A stretch of DNA of 64,000 nt from Roseobacter denitrificans OCh 114 (GCF_000014045.1 NC_008209.1:3991001-4055000), one strand, 5' to 3'. Counted from the stretch's first letter, positions 18,812 through 28,917 are shown. Numbers and translations are program-made. Notes: generated from the letters alone by a model not told the origin.

Positions 18812-19960
18812 ATGCCGCACCCGACCCGCACTCTGGCTTTGCTCGACAGATTGGTGGCCTTTCCGACGGTCAGCCGTGACAGCAACCTTGATCTGATCGA
18901 CTGGGCCGAGGCGCAGTTGAGCGGCTGCGGCTTTGAGGTAATGCGCATCTGGTCGCCGGCGCGCGACAAGGCGGGGATTTTTGCGCGGATCGGACCCCGG
19001 ATCGACGGGGGCATCTGCCTGTCCGGTCATACCGATGTTGTGCCTGTCGAGGGGCAAAACTGGACCCGCCCTGCCTTCAAGCTCACGCAAGAGGGGGCGC
19101 GCGTTTTCGGGCGCGGGGCGACGGATATGAAGGGATTTCTGGCCTCTGCCCTCGCCATGGCGGAACATGCGCAGACAAGCCGCCTCAAAGCCCCGCTCAG
19201 CCTCGTTTTGTCCTACGATGAAGAGATCGGTTGCGTCGGGCTGCGCGAGATGCTGCCAGAACTGAAGCCCCTCATCGCGAGACCCGATGTGGTGATCGTT
19301 GGGGAGCCGACCGCCATGCAGATCGCCGTCGGGCACAAGGGCAAATCGGCGCTGGAGGTCACATGCCACGGGCAGGCAGGCCACAGCGCGCTGGCCCCGC
19401 AATTCGTGAATGCGATCCATGTGGCGTCCCATTTCGTGACCGAGTTGCAAACACTTCAGGCCAAGCTGGCCGAGGGGGTTGGCGATGATGCCTATAACAT
19501 CCCCTATTCCACGATCCATGTCGGGCAGATTTCCGGCGGTCAGGCGCTGAACATCGTGCCAGACCTTGTGACGCTCACCATGGAATTCCGGCATCTTGCC
19601 GATGCATCACCGGGCGGCATTCTGGCCGAGATCAACGCCGCCGCCAGACGCACTGCAGAAGTTTTCGGCCCGCGCAGTGCTGTGAACGTGGATGTCCGCA
19701 ACAGCTACCCGGGATTGCGCGTCGCAGAGGACGCCCCGGCGATTGACTGGGCCCGCAAGATGACCGAAGGCGGTGAGACGACCAAGGTTGCCTTTGGCAC
19801 CGAGGCCGGATTTTTCGCTGACCTCGGGTTGAACACGCTGGTGATCGGGCCGGGCGACATGGCCCGCGATGGGCATAAAGCGGATGAGGGTCTCGACCTT
19901 GCGCAACTTGATCAATGCGATGCAATGATGGCGCGTGTGCTACAGGATCTGACCGGCTAA
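18812..19960 (+). CDS. argE: M20-family deacetylase, acetylornithine deacetylase (ArgE)-like
   Basis: A 382-residue zinc aminoacylase of the ArgE/DapE/CPG2 family. Metal-binding motifs read SGHTDVVPV around residue 71 and GRGATDMKGF around 103, with the catalytic pair EE in SYDEEIG near 136. The start at 18812 has GGAG 6-7 bases upstream and follows the flavoenzyme gene by 12 bases, so it is in the same operon. Given this place it probably removes an N-acyl group from a catabolic intermediate rather than serving arginine synthesis. That is an inference from context. Confidence 0.87.
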   Translation: MPHPTRTLALLDRLVAFPTVSRDSNLDLIDWAEAQLSGCGFEVMRIWSPARDKAGIFARIGPRIDGGICLSGHTDVVPVEGQNWTRPAFKLTQEGARVFGRGATDMKGFLASALAMAEHAQTSRLKAPLSLVLSYDEEIGCVGLREMLPELKPLIARPDVVIVGEPTAMQIAVGHKGKSALEVTCHGQAGHSALAPQFVNAIHVASHFVTELQTLQAKLAEGVGDDAYNIPYSTIHVGQISGGQALNIVPDLVTLTMEFRHLADASPGGILAEINAAARRTAEVFGPRSAVNVDVRNSYPGLRVAEDAPAIDWARKMTEGGETTKVAFGTEAGFFADLGLNTLVIGPGDMARDGHKADEGLDLAQLDQCDAMMARVLQDLTG

Positions 19961-20027
19961 GACAGCCGCGCAGTTGCATCCTTTGGCCGCGCAGCCCGAT
20001 ACGGACCGCGCCGCACAGTCGGTGGCT

Positions 20028-22430
20028 TTACGCAGCCACCTCGGTTTCGGGGATGGCCTCAGAAGCGACTGGCATCTGCGACCATTCAAGGTCGCCCTCG
20101 TAACGCCACGCCATCTGGCCATTCTCATCCAGCGCGAACAAATGCAGCCAACGGTTGTCAAACAAGGCCCGCACCCCGTCATGACGCTTGAGAATATCGC
20201 TCATCGCTTCGCGCGGCGCTTCGATGCAGACCGACAGGCGCAAAGGCTCATGGGCAAAGTCTTCGCCCTCATGTACGGATTGCCATGGCAGACCTGTGCG
20301 CAGCGTGCCGCCGTTGCCCTCAACCACGCCGATGCCGCCGGTGACATTGTGCAAAAGCTTGTTGCCGGAGCCGAACACATCAGGCGACACGGTCGAGCCA
20401 TAGTATTGCAGGCTGATCCAGCTGGCGACGACGACGGGTGCGGTCATGATCAGCTCCAGCACGCCGAACCCCTTGTCCTGCTGCCAATCGTAGTCATGCA
20501 AAAACGCCCGCCCTTCAAGGCTCCTGCCCGCTGTGCGCTGGCGCGGGGCCGCGACAAAGGCCTTGCATCCGGCCAAGGCCCATTCCGGCCGGGTTTCCGC
20601 CCAGTCCCGGCTGCGCAGGTTTATGTCGTCAGTCCCTTCCGCCCGCGGCAGGCGCAGCGCACGTTCCGCGCGGGTGACGGACCCTGCGGACAGGAACCAC
20701 GCCTTGGCCTGTTTGAGGTCAGCGGCATGTGCCTTTGACGGATGATCCGCCTCATAAAGCGTCATCGCATCGGTGGTCGTATCATGCAACGCGCCGACAA
20801 AGATCGTGTCGTCTGGGATCGTAATCCCACGTTCAACCAACCCGCGGCGCACGTCCACATTGTTCAGCAAACCCGCCAGCAGACGCGCGTTCACCTCACC
20901 CGAATACCCACCACAGGCCCCGCAATGCAAACCGCTTGCAAAGGGGTTGTTGACCACATTGGCTCCATGTCCCGCCAGAACGACAAGCCGTGCAAAGTTG
21001 TCGGTGAACGACATGGCCCGCAGAATGGTTTCCGCCGCATCCGTTTGCGCGGCCAGATCAACCGACGGGTCCAGCCGGGGCATCGGCCCGCCCGGCACGT
21101 CATTCGGGGCCATGTTGAGCGCATCGCGCACCAGTTTGCCCGCATAGATTGGCCCCGTCGCCTCCACAAAGGCGAAAGAAGAGACCGCTGCCAGTTTGAA
21201 CCGGCCCCATGCCCGGCTGGCGCGGGCCTTGAAACGGGCCGTCTGATCCGCCTCTGCATCATCGCCCTGCGATGTGGATGTCAGACCGGGGTTGAGCAAA
21301 ACCGGCAGGCGCAATTCATCCACATCCGAGGCAAAACCCTTATGCGCGGGCGTCAGCCCGAAGAAACCGGCAAAGCCGAGGGTCTTGATGTCAGGCGTCA
21401 GGCTTTCGAGTGCACGCCTGAAGACCTCTGAACGCACGTCGATGCAAAAGGCTGCCTGCAACGCAGGGCGCGTGTCATCAGCCTTGGGCGCGGGCATGGA
21501 AAACGTCTCCGCCAGATCTCTTTGACCTGCCCGCTCCCACGCCTCTTGCAGCACCGCGTTCACCTGCAAATCCGCATCCGAGGCGACGGGAGCGGCATGT
21601 GCGGCCACGACCTTTTCCCACTCGGCTCCGATCTCTTCCTCGTACTGGGCGAAAAGCGCTTCTTCCCAGAGAAGGCGGATCGTCAGCATATCCGTGATTG
21701 TCGCATCGCTCTTGCCGGCAAGCTCTGCCTGCCACAGCCGGTAGCGCGCTACTTGCGCCCAACCGCCGAGCGTGAACAACAGCTGATGCAGGTAGGTCTC
21801 AAGCGCGGCATCGCTCAGCCCCAACCGGTTTGCCGCCCGCGTGCTTGCCTGATCCGCCGTATCGGGCGTTTCGCTGACAAATTGCGCAAAACCGCTCAGC
21901 CCGGCGATTTCAGGCGTCAGGTCATGGGTCGCGTATTGGCGCCATGCATCATAGGCCCCGCGTCTGTGGGGCGCAGCCCAAAGCGCCTGACCCTGATCAA
22001 AATACCCCGCCGCCCAGAGACCAATGCGATCCGCGAGGATGCCGGGCCAGTCAATGCCGGATGCGTCGGCGGCAAGGTCAGCCAGCGTTGGCAGGGGTTT
22101 CTGCGCGCTCTCGGGTTGTTCGGCATGTGCTTTCAGGGCTTCCAGATCAGCCGCTGCTGTCGGGTTGACGGCCAGCGCCGCCGACAGGTCCGCATCGGTG
22201 ATGGTGCCATCAGCGATCCGCGCGGCGTACCACGCGCGCGGCATCGTGACCGGCACGCCCCCGACACGGCCCAGCCGCGCCCCCGCCAGCGCCAGCGTTT
22301 CAGCGGTCTGACCGAGGTAGGGGTTGACCGCAACTGAGGACGCGAGCGGCCAGAGCGGCGGGATCGCACGCGCGGCGGCATCACCGGCAGCATTGAGGTT
22401 TTCAAGCGAAAGTTCGGAATTGGTATTCAT
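20028..22430 (-). CDS. dabA: DabA, inorganic carbon uptake subunit (DUF2309/UPF0753)
   Basis: An 800-residue protein of the DabA family, the cytoplasmic, beta-carbonic-anhydrase-like half of the DAB system that converts CO2 to bicarbonate using an ion gradient. The zinc site is visible: C329 and D331 in CIDVRSE, H488 in GHGANVV and C503 in LHCGACGG. The last two are 15 residues apart, as in characterised DabA. It follows dabB by 21 bases, with AAGGATC upstream of the start. The complete active site suggests a working system. In a heterotroph it may supply bicarbonate for carboxylases, which is inferred. Confidence 0.93.
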   Translation of the reverse strand: MNTNSELSLENLNAAGDAAARAIPPLWPLASSVAVNPYLGQTAETLALAGARLGRVGGVPVTMPRAWYAARIADGTITDADLSAALAVNPTAAADLEALKAHAEQPESAQKPLPTLADLAADASGIDWPGILADRIGLWAAGYFDQGQALWAAPHRRGAYDAWRQYATHDLTPEIAGLSGFAQFVSETPDTADQASTRAANRLGLSDAALETYLHQLLFTLGGWAQVARYRLWQAELAGKSDATITDMLTIRLLWEEALFAQYEEEIGAEWEKVVAAHAAPVASDADLQVNAVLQEAWERAGQRDLAETFSMPAPKADDTRPALQAAFCIDVRSEVFRRALESLTPDIKTLGFAGFFGLTPAHKGFASDVDELRLPVLLNPGLTSTSQGDDAEADQTARFKARASRAWGRFKLAAVSSFAFVEATGPIYAGKLVRDALNMAPNDVPGGPMPRLDPSVDLAAQTDAAETILRAMSFTDNFARLVVLAGHGANVVNNPFASGLHCGACGGYSGEVNARLLAGLLNNVDVRRGLVERGITIPDDTIFVGALHDTTTDAMTLYEADHPSKAHAADLKQAKAWFLSAGSVTRAERALRLPRAEGTDDINLRSRDWAETRPEWALAGCKAFVAAPRQRTAGRSLEGRAFLHDYDWQQDKGFGVLELIMTAPVVVASWISLQYYGSTVSPDVFGSGNKLLHNVTGGIGVVEGNGGTLRTGLPWQSVHEGEDFAHEPLRLSVCIEAPREAMSDILKRHDGVRALFDNRWLHLFALDENGQMAWRYEGDLEWSQMPVASEAIPETEVAA

Positions 22431-22451
22431 GATCTTGATCCTTTGCTGCGT

Positions 22452-24011
22452 TCAGGAAGCACGTTTGGTTGACCAGCTGCGCAGCAGCTTGTCGAAGACG
22501 GCATTGGCATAAAGCCCGTTGGACAGATGCACCCGCAATCCGGCGGCGGCAGGGTGATAGGCCCAGAGCGGGAACATCGCCTGCGCAATCGCAACGATGC
22601 CAAAGCTGAGCAGGGCCAGGACGATCAGCGCCCATTCCAGTGGGCCCGGAGCCGGTGTGGCGGGCAATGTGCCAAACATCAGCCACTCCGCCGCGGTTTG
22701 TAGCGCAAAATACCCGAATGCGGCGGCGACCGAATAAGCGGCGGTACGCTGTGTCAGGACCCTTGGGGCCGCATCCGCCAGCCCCTGCGCCAGCAGGTAA
22801 GCCACGCCGAAAATCAGGATGGCCCCCAGCACGATGGCCTGCGGCGACTTTCCGGCGACACCAAAGATGAACCCGACGACCGCATAGATTGCCAGCGCAA
22901 TCACAAAGGCACGCCCGACTGCCTTGCCATTCGGGATGGCGACGGGCCCGGGGCGACGAATGGAGGCCACCCCATCCACCGCCATGCCAGAGGCCAGAAA
23001 GGCATGCGCCTTATAAAGCGAGTGGGCCACAATATGCAGCAGCGCAAGCGGGAAAAGGGCCAGACCGCATTGCAGCATCATGAACCCCATCTGTGCCACG
23101 GTGGACCACGCCAGTGACGTCTTGACCGCCGACTGCGTGAGCATCACCAGACCACCAAACAGCGCGGTAAAGCCACCGATGATGATCAGGACGGCCAGCA
23201 CGGCAGGCGACAGGATCATCACATCTGCAAAGCGGATAAGCAGAAAGCCCCCCGCATTGATCACACCCGCATGCAGCAGCGCCGACACCGGGGTGGGTGT
23301 TTCCATGACTTCGGTCAGCCAGCCATGCATGGGAAACTGTGCCGACTTGAGGATGGCCGCCAGCATCAGCGCACCTGCGATGTAGACGGCGGTGTCCAGT
23401 CCCTCACCCGCTCTGGCAGCGGCGAGGATGTCCGCGATGTCACCGGTGCCATACTGACGATAGAGCAGAACAGCCGCGACCAGCAGCGCCACATCCCCGG
23501 CCCGTGCGGTGAGCCACTTCTTGCGTGCGGCCCGTTGTGCTGCGACCCGGTCAGGGTAATGCAGCAGCAGCTTGTGCAGGAACATGCTTGTTGCAACCCA
23601 CGCGAGCGTCAGCTGCACGATATTGCCCGCAATCACCAGGAGCATCACAGCCCCCAAGGTCGCACAGAGCCAGCCGGTAAACGGCCCCTGCAGCGGCTCA
23701 CCATCCATGTAGGTCGCGGCAAAACGCACCACAACCCATCCCACAAAGGTGACAAGCAGCAGCATGACCGCGCTCACCGCGTCAAGCCGCACAGACAATC
23801 CCATGCCATTGAGCCCGATCAACCCGCTGGTTATCGGACCGTTCAAGATAAGTAACACACCGGAAACAACGGCGACGGCCAGGGCGGCGAGCGACGCAGC
23901 CTCAACACCGCGCAACGTCTGAACAGGTCGTAACTGCTGTCCACGAAAGGCGAGGACAGCGGCAAAGATCAGGGCAAGGGGGGCCAGAAACGGCAGGACA
24001 GCGTGTAACAA
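22452..24011 (-). CDS. dabB: DabB, membrane ion-translocating subunit of the DAB system
   Basis: A 519-residue polytopic membrane protein of the NADH-quinone oxidoreductase/Mrp antiporter-like family (NuoL-related), with segments such as PMHGWLTEVMETPTPVSALLHAG carrying the conserved histidines and glutamate of that family. It couples cation flow to DabA. The start is TTG at 24011, supported by AAGGAG 8-9 bases upstream and a hydrophobic N-terminus directly after it. It faces the LysR gene at 24114 and is followed by dabA. Confidence 0.91.
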   Translation of the reverse strand: MLHAVLPFLAPLALIFAAVLAFRGQQLRPVQTLRGVEAASLAALAVAVVSGVLLILNGPITSGLIGLNGMGLSVRLDAVSAVMLLLVTFVGWVVVRFAATYMDGEPLQGPFTGWLCATLGAVMLLVIAGNIVQLTLAWVATSMFLHKLLLHYPDRVAAQRAARKKWLTARAGDVALLVAAVLLYRQYGTGDIADILAAARAGEGLDTAVYIAGALMLAAILKSAQFPMHGWLTEVMETPTPVSALLHAGVINAGGFLLIRFADVMILSPAVLAVLIIIGGFTALFGGLVMLTQSAVKTSLAWSTVAQMGFMMLQCGLALFPLALLHIVAHSLYKAHAFLASGMAVDGVASIRRPGPVAIPNGKAVGRAFVIALAIYAVVGFIFGVAGKSPQAIVLGAILIFGVAYLLAQGLADAAPRVLTQRTAAYSVAAAFGYFALQTAAEWLMFGTLPATPAPGPLEWALIVLALLSFGIVAIAQAMFPLWAYHPAAAGLRVHLSNGLYANAVFDKLLRSWSTKRAS

Positions 24012-24113
24012 AGCGAAGACTCCTTCTCGCAGGCGGATGCTCAGGCCAAGAGGTAGTCCGACAACAGATATAAATAAAATTCATTGTTTATTCTTTTTCG
24101 TTCTGTTTAATAA
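24012..24113. promoter_or_regulatory. AT-rich divergent promoter between dabB and its LysR gene
   Basis: The 102 bases are markedly AT-rich compared with their surroundings. They contain an inverted repeat AATAAA-N8-TTTATT at 24073-24092, a plausible LysR binding site and promoter core for one or both genes. Confidence 0.45.
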
Positions 24114-24998
24114 ATGTATATGTCCGAATTCAATTATCACCATCTGCGATATTTCTGGGCGGTGGCCCATGACGGTAATCTGACCCGCACGGCAGAGCGG
24201 CTCAACCTGTCGCAATCCGCCGTTTCCATTCAGATCAAGCAGCTTGAGGCGCAGCTTGGCCATGCGCTGTTTGAGCGGCGGGGACGCCAGTTGATCCTCA
24301 CAGAAGCGGGGCGGATCGCGCTGGACCATGCGGATGCGATTTTTTCAGCCGGGCGCGAACTGCTGGGGACGTTGCAGGAACAGGGACGCGAGCGGCAGGC
24401 CATCCGCATCGGGTCTTTGGCCACCCTATCGCGTAACTTTCAGATGGAGTTCCTGCGCCCGATTCTGGACCGGTCGGATGTGGACATCATCCTGCGCTCC
24501 GGCAACAGCGCCGATCTGTTGCGCGCGCTTGAGGCGTTGAACCTCGATATCGTGCTGATCAATCAGCCCCCGGCGCGCGATGCGGTGACCCCATTTGTGT
24601 CGCACCGCTTGTCCGAACAACCCGTCAGCCTTGTGGGTACGCCTGAGCGGCTCACCGGGAACCGCAGCGTGATGGAGTTGCTGAGCACGGAGCCGGTCAT
24701 TCTGCCAATTGCGGACACCGGTATTCGGATCGGATTTGATGCGTGGACGGAACGACTGGGGATCCGACCCCAGATCGCCGCAGAGGTTGACGATATGGCC
24801 ATGATGCGCCTGCTCGCACGCGAGAGCGTTGGCCTCGCGGTTCTGCCACCGATTGTCGTGCAGGATGAACTACACAGCGGCCGGCTGATCGAAGCAGGGC
24901 AACTCCCCGACATCGGTGAGACCTTTTACGCGGTCACGATTACGCGCCGCTTTCCCAATCCGATCTTGCGCGACCTGCTGCAAAGCCGCGCGCTGTGA
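24114..24998 (+). CDS. LysR-family regulator divergent from dabBA
   Basis: A 294-residue LysR protein with an N-terminal helix-turn-helix (YHHLRYFWAVAHDGNLTRTA, then SQSAVSIQIKQLE) resembling the NhaR subgroup, and an effector domain from about residue 95. The start may be ATG 24114 or ATG 24120; neither has a clear ribosome binding site. Divergent placement next to dabB suggests it controls the bicarbonate system, perhaps in response to inorganic carbon or ion conditions. That link is positional only. Confidence 0.85.
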   Translation: MYMSEFNYHHLRYFWAVAHDGNLTRTAERLNLSQSAVSIQIKQLEAQLGHALFERRGRQLILTEAGRIALDHADAIFSAGRELLGTLQEQGRERQAIRIGSLATLSRNFQMEFLRPILDRSDVDIILRSGNSADLLRALEALNLDIVLINQPPARDAVTPFVSHRLSEQPVSLVGTPERLTGNRSVMELLSTEPVILPIADTGIRIGFDAWTERLGIRPQIAAEVDDMAMMRLLARESVGLAVLPPIVVQDELHSGRLIEAGQLPDIGETFYAVTITRRFPNPILRDLLQSRAL

Positions 24999-25066
24999 GG
25001 CATTGCTGAAACACGCAACAGGGGCTGTTCAGCAGTGTACCACCCCAGATCTGTGAAAGAGTGTCT

Positions 25067-26011
25067 TCAGAAAACCGCCGCACCCTCCAGAAGCTTGCGC
25101 GCATAGTCAGCGTGCAGCGGCGTTTTCGTCAGATAGCCCATATAGACGAACCCGTGGTGTTTATTGTCGCCTTGCACATCAACAGACGCCCAACCGGTCA
25201 GTGCCCGCCCGGATGAATTGATCAGCGCCGCACTGCTGCGCCCGCTCGAATAAGCAACAGAACGGATATGAACCTTGTCCCCCTGCGACAGCACCTTGAC
25301 CACGCGCCCGCCAAGGTACGCGGGCCGGTCGCGCATATTCAGCGTTCCATCGGGAGAATTCACCGCCGCCTCAAGCCCGAGGTCGCCCTGCATGTTGAAC
25401 TTCTCACGCCACGCTTGGGTCGGCAGGGCGGGGCCGGGATCCAGTTTGGCGTTGATCGACACATCATCATGGCCGACGATTTCGGTGATGCTCGGGTATT
25501 TGGCCACCAGCGCTTCGATCAGTGCCTCGCAGGACGCCACCTGCGCGTCCGTGTAGGGCACCCAGTGCATCACCAAACCCGGATTGTAGATCGACGACAT
25601 CTTGTTGGCCTCGACATCCACCACTTTTGGCCCGCGCAGCTTGCCTTTGGATCTGGCATACCACCAGTGCCCGCCGGAAAAATGTTCATGAAAGCCCAGA
25701 TTGACGAGGCTGATCGCGATGGTTGACCCATTCAGGGACGATTGGTTCTTTAGCCCGGATGTCGCTTTGAAATTACTGCGCCCCGCGTGACCTGCACGCC
25801 GGTTGAACGCACGCGCCTGATGCAGGCTGCCATCCAGATCGACCAGCACATTATAGGAAAGACCGCGGGATTTAAGCGCGTTAACGGCCCCTGACAGGCT
25901 GGAACCGGCGGTGTAATGCACAACGATGCGCGTTGGCGTCATCGGGTTACCGGCCCCCAAACTCGTAATTCTTGTCGCGCTGTCAGCAAAATCATTGGAA
26001 ATAGAAAGCAT
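25067..26011 (-). CDS. N-acetylmuramoyl-L-alanine amidase (AmpD/PGRP fold) with SH3-like tail
   Basis: A 314-residue zinc amidase that cleaves the peptide stem from peptidoglycan glycan strands. The first zinc ligand H32 lies in IVVHYTAGSS; HDDVSINAKLDPGP around 180-195 carries the later ligands. Residues about 215-290 look like a bacterial SH3 domain (LNMRDRPAYLGGRVVKVLSQGDKVHI). The start at 26011 has GAGGTG just upstream; a longer open frame before it is unlikely to be translated. No clear signal peptide is seen, so secretion or a phage-derived, endolysin-like origin remain open. It stands alone between the dab and urate genes. Confidence 0.82.
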   Translation of the reverse strand: MLSISNDFADSATRITSLGAGNPMTPTRIVVHYTAGSSLSGAVNALKSRGLSYNVLVDLDGSLHQARAFNRRAGHAGRSNFKATSGLKNQSSLNGSTIAISLVNLGFHEHFSGGHWWYARSKGKLRGPKVVDVEANKMSSIYNPGLVMHWVPYTDAQVASCEALIEALVAKYPSITEIVGHDDVSINAKLDPGPALPTQAWREKFNMQGDLGLEAAVNSPDGTLNMRDRPAYLGGRVVKVLSQGDKVHIRSVAYSSGRSSAALINSSGRALTGWASVDVQGDNKHHGFVYMGYLTKTPLHADYARKLLEGAAVF

Positions 26012-26246
26012 AATGCACCTCTGAAATTGTAAAAAAGTATCTAAATGATGCGCAACCTTAAGCCGAAATCGTGAAAATTCAAAATACAACCTGCACGGCA
26101 GTGCATCTCTGCGCCAGCAGCGCACGGTGACATTGCGCGGCGTTTCGCGACTTTTTCAGCGCAAAAGAGCGCCGCCTGCCCTGCCCCTCGCTACCCGAGA
26201 TGCAATCAGATCAATGGTTTGAGCAAGGGCACATCCGGGAAAACGA

Positions 26247-27479
26247 CTACTGGCTGCGGGCCGCACGGACCCAAGCCACAAGCGTTTCGCGCGCTTCGGC
26301 ATCCATCTGCAAGGCATTGGGGGGCGGCATTGCGTGGCTGACCCCGGCTTGCAGGTAAATCTGACCGGCGTGGCGTGCCACATCCGCTTCGGTCTCCAGA
26401 TAAACCCCTTTGGGCGCCCATTGCATGCGCCCCCAGACCGGTTCGCGCGCGTGGCACATCGAACAATTGCCAACGACCGTGTCATAGGCCGCCTCAAAAC
26501 CATCCGCTACGACATACCGCTGCTCATAGGCACTCAGCGGACGCGCCTCTGCTTCTTCCCATGTTTCGTGACCGGGCACGGTGGAAAGCGCAGCAATGAG
26601 TATCATCAGCAGGACTGTCACCGCCCATGTCCAATGCGGCCCCTTGCCGGTGGCGTGCATCGTGTTGAAATAGTGCCGGATCGTGACCCCGGTCAAAAAG
26701 ATCAGACTGGCGATGATCCACGCATATTGCGTGCCAAAGGACAGCGGGTAATGGTTGCTGAGCATCAAAAAGATAACGGGCAGCGTCAGGTAGTTGTTAT
26801 GTGTGGAGCGCAATTTGGCAATCTTGCCGTATTTCGCATCCGGCGTGCGCCCCTCCTTGAGGTCTTTGACCACGATCCGCTGGTTGGGCATGATGATGAA
26901 AAACACATTCGCGGTCATGATCGTCGCGGTGAAAGCACCGAGGTGCAGCAGCGCCGCACGCCCGGTGAATATCTGATTATATCCCCACGACATCACCACA
27001 AGGATCAAAAACAACAGCAGCATCAAAACGGTAGGCCGCTCGCCCAGCCTGGAGCGGCACAAGAAGTCATAACACAGCCAGCCAATCGCCAGTGAGCCGC
27101 CGGAGATCAGGATGCCCTGCCACAAGGACAGCTCAGCCTTGGTCGGATCCAACAGGTAAAGCTCCCCTCCGACCCAGTAGACGATCATCAAAAGTGCTGC
27201 GCCCGACACCCAGGTGATATAGCTTTGCCATTTGTGCCAGATCAGATGTTCGGGCATGTTTTCCGGCGCAACGAGGTATTTCTGGATGTGGTAAAACCCG
27301 CCACCATGCACCTGCCATTCCTCACCATGGCATCCCGCAGGCATCTGCGCCGCCTTGCGCAACCCCAGATCAAGGGCGATGAAATAAAACGATGCACCGA
27401 TCCAGGCCATCGCGGTGATGACATGCAGCCACCGGACCGAAAAGGCGATCCAGTCCCAAATGATTGCCAGATCGTACAT
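26247..27479 (-). CDS. puuD: Urate hydroxylase PuuD, membrane protein with cytochrome c domain
   Basis: A 410-residue membrane-bound urate oxidase type that replaces soluble uricase, passing electrons through its own haem c. About eight membrane segments occupy residues 10-300, and a cytochrome c domain follows, with CSMCH at 339-343 and the probable axial methionine in HAMPPPN near 384. Product 5-hydroxyisourate would be used by the hydrolase at 28564. It is divergent from the LysR gene at 27580. Confidence 0.92.
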   Translation of the reverse strand: MYDLAIIWDWIAFSVRWLHVITAMAWIGASFYFIALDLGLRKAAQMPAGCHGEEWQVHGGGFYHIQKYLVAPENMPEHLIWHKWQSYITWVSGAALLMIVYWVGGELYLLDPTKAELSLWQGILISGGSLAIGWLCYDFLCRSRLGERPTVLMLLLFLILVVMSWGYNQIFTGRAALLHLGAFTATIMTANVFFIIMPNQRIVVKDLKEGRTPDAKYGKIAKLRSTHNNYLTLPVIFLMLSNHYPLSFGTQYAWIIASLIFLTGVTIRHYFNTMHATGKGPHWTWAVTVLLMILIAALSTVPGHETWEEAEARPLSAYEQRYVVADGFEAAYDTVVGNCSMCHAREPVWGRMQWAPKGVYLETEADVARHAGQIYLQAGVSHAMPPPNALQMDAEARETLVAWVRAARSQ

Positions 27480-27570
27480 GGTCTGTCTCCTGTGTTAATG
27501 AGGTGCGGCCAGTCTATGCGGTGCCTGATTATTCTGCTATTGTCACAAAAGACCAAAGAGCATCAAAAAA

Positions 27571-27581
27571 ATCAAAACAAT
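27571..27581. promoter_or_regulatory. Shared urate-cluster motif ATCAAAACAAT
   Basis: This 11-bp sequence overlaps the LysR start codon at 27580 and occurs as an exact reverse complement at 29022-29032 in the other divergent promoter of the cluster. A partial repeat, ATCAAAA, precedes it at 27562. It may be an operator bound by the LysR protein to repress or adjust its own gene. Confidence 0.4.
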
Positions 27582-28509
27582 GTCGTATCTGGATAACATT
27601 CGCACCTTTGTCCGTGTCTACGAATTAGGCAGCATGTCCGCCGCCGGGCGTGACCTGCGTATTTCGCCTGCGGTGACATCCTCGCGTATCTCGCAACTTG
27701 AGGACCACCTCAGCGTGCGCCTGTTTCAGCGCACCACACGCAGCCTGACCCCGACCGAACAGGGCAAGGCGTTCTACGGCGGGGCCTGCGAAATTCTCAG
27801 TTCGGTCGAAAATGCCGAAGCGCAGGTCGTGGACATCACCGAAAACCCCAAGGGCGCGCTTTATATTGCGGCGCCGCTTGGATTGGGCCGCCGCCTGATC
27901 GCGCCGCAGGTGCCTGCATTTCTCGCGGCCTACCCGGAGGTCAGCATCCGTCTGCGCCTGACCGACCGCAAGGTTGATCTGACCACCGAGGGGCTGGATC
28001 TGGCGTTTTTCCTCGGCCAGCCTGCGGACAGCACCCTGCGCATCCGAAAAATCGCGGATGTGCCGCGCGTTCTTTGTGCGGCCCCCAGCTATATCGCGGC
28101 GCGCGGCAACCCAATGTCTGGTGATGAACTGGTTGCGGACCGGCATGAATGCCTCAACCTGCGGTTTCCCGGCGCGACGGAGTTTCAGTGGCGGCTCAGA
28201 ACGGCGGAGGGTTTGAAGAAATTCCGCGTAACGGGGCGGTACGAATCTGATGACGGGGATGTTCTGACAGACTGGGCGCTGGCCGGGCATGGCATCACGC
28301 TCAAGCCCGTGTTCGAAATCAGTGACCACCTGAAAGCCGGTCGGCTGGTGCCGGTGGCGGTGGAAACGCCGCCAGAGCCCAGCCAGATGGCCTGCCTCTT
28401 CACGCACCGAAAAGGGCAGGATCCGAAAACGCGGCTGTTCATGGATTTCGTGATCGAAAACATTGCCGCATCCGTGCGCGAAGGATCGGATCCGACCTAT
28501 AGCGTCTGA
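27580..28509 (+). CDS. LysR-family regulator of the urate cluster
   Basis: A 309-residue LysR protein of the CrgA-like type: DNA-binding domain at residues 1-60 (MSYLDNIRTFVRVYELGSMSA, SPAVTSSRISQLE, LFQRTTRSLTPTE) and effector domain from about 90. It lies between puuD and the hydroxyisourate hydrolase gene, divergent from puuD, and probably controls purine ring catabolism. Its stop codon lies inside a copy of the long-hairpin repeat described at 28501. Confidence 0.85.
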   Translation: MSYLDNIRTFVRVYELGSMSAAGRDLRISPAVTSSRISQLEDHLSVRLFQRTTRSLTPTEQGKAFYGGACEILSSVENAEAQVVDITENPKGALYIAAPLGLGRRLIAPQVPAFLAAYPEVSIRLRLTDRKVDLTTEGLDLAFFLGQPADSTLRIRKIADVPRVLCAAPSYIAARGNPMSGDELVADRHECLNLRFPGATEFQWRLRTAEGLKKFRVTGRYESDDGDVLTDWALAGHGITLKPVFEISDHLKAGRLVPVAVETPPEPSQMACLFTHRKGQDPKTRLFMDFVIENIAASVREGSDPTYSV

Positions 28510-28565
28510 CGGAATGTCTGATGTCGCACATCGGCGGGTGCATCAGGTCTTTCGCACGACGTTTC
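28501..28565. repeat. Short divergent copy (C) of a long-hairpin intergenic repeat
   Basis: Begins AGCGTCTGACGGAAT and ends with the matching CTTTCGCACGACGTTTC, giving inverted ends like the 99-bp copies at 35302 and 39314 but with a shorter, different centre (GATGTCGCACATC). Its first nine bases are the last codons and the stop of the LysR gene. It could act as a terminator between the convergent genes. Confidence 0.55.
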
Positions 28566-28917
28566 AGCTGCCGCGATAGGTGGAATACCCAAACGGCGAC
28601 AGCAAGAGCGGCACATGGTAATGCGTGGCCTCAGACATCCCGAAACGGATCGGAATGACATCGAGGAAACGCGGGGCTTCGGGCGCGACACCGGTTGCAT
28701 CAAGGTACTCTCCCGCGTGAAAGACGATCTCGTAGGTGCCCTGCTCAAACGTCTCTGCCGGCAGCATCTGCTGATCGGTGCGCCCGTCCTCATTTGTCAC
28801 CAGCGCGACAAGATGCTGCCGCGACTCCCCCTCAAGGCGGAACAAATCGATCCGGATGCCTTTTGCAGGGCAGCCGCGTGCCGTATCGAGCACATGTGTC
28901 GTCAGATAGCCGGTCAT
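28564..28917 (-). CDS. uraH: 5-hydroxyisourate hydrolase (transthyretin-like)
   Basis: A 117-residue transthyretin-family enzyme hydrolysing 5-hydroxyisourate to OHCU. N-terminal [14 protein letters not shown] and the C-terminal signature [19 protein letters not shown] are diagnostic, with the catalytic histidines and the terminal YRGS all present. ATG 28917 is chosen because GAGGAAAG lies just upstream and it starts the conserved domain. It is transcribed leftward, divergent from the allantoinase gene at 29059. Confidence 0.93.
   Translation of the reverse strand: MTGYLTTHVLDTARGCPAKGIRIDLFRLEGESRQHLVALVTNEDGRTDQQMLPAETFEQGTYEIVFHAGEYLDATGVAPEAPRFLDVIPIRFGMSEATHYHVPLLLSPFGYSTYRGS

Noticed and set aside
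25004..25034. TGCTGAA/TTCAGCA inverted repeat between convergent LysR and amidase genes
   Set aside because: Arms of only 7 bp with a 17-base loop and no T-run; too weak to call a terminator.
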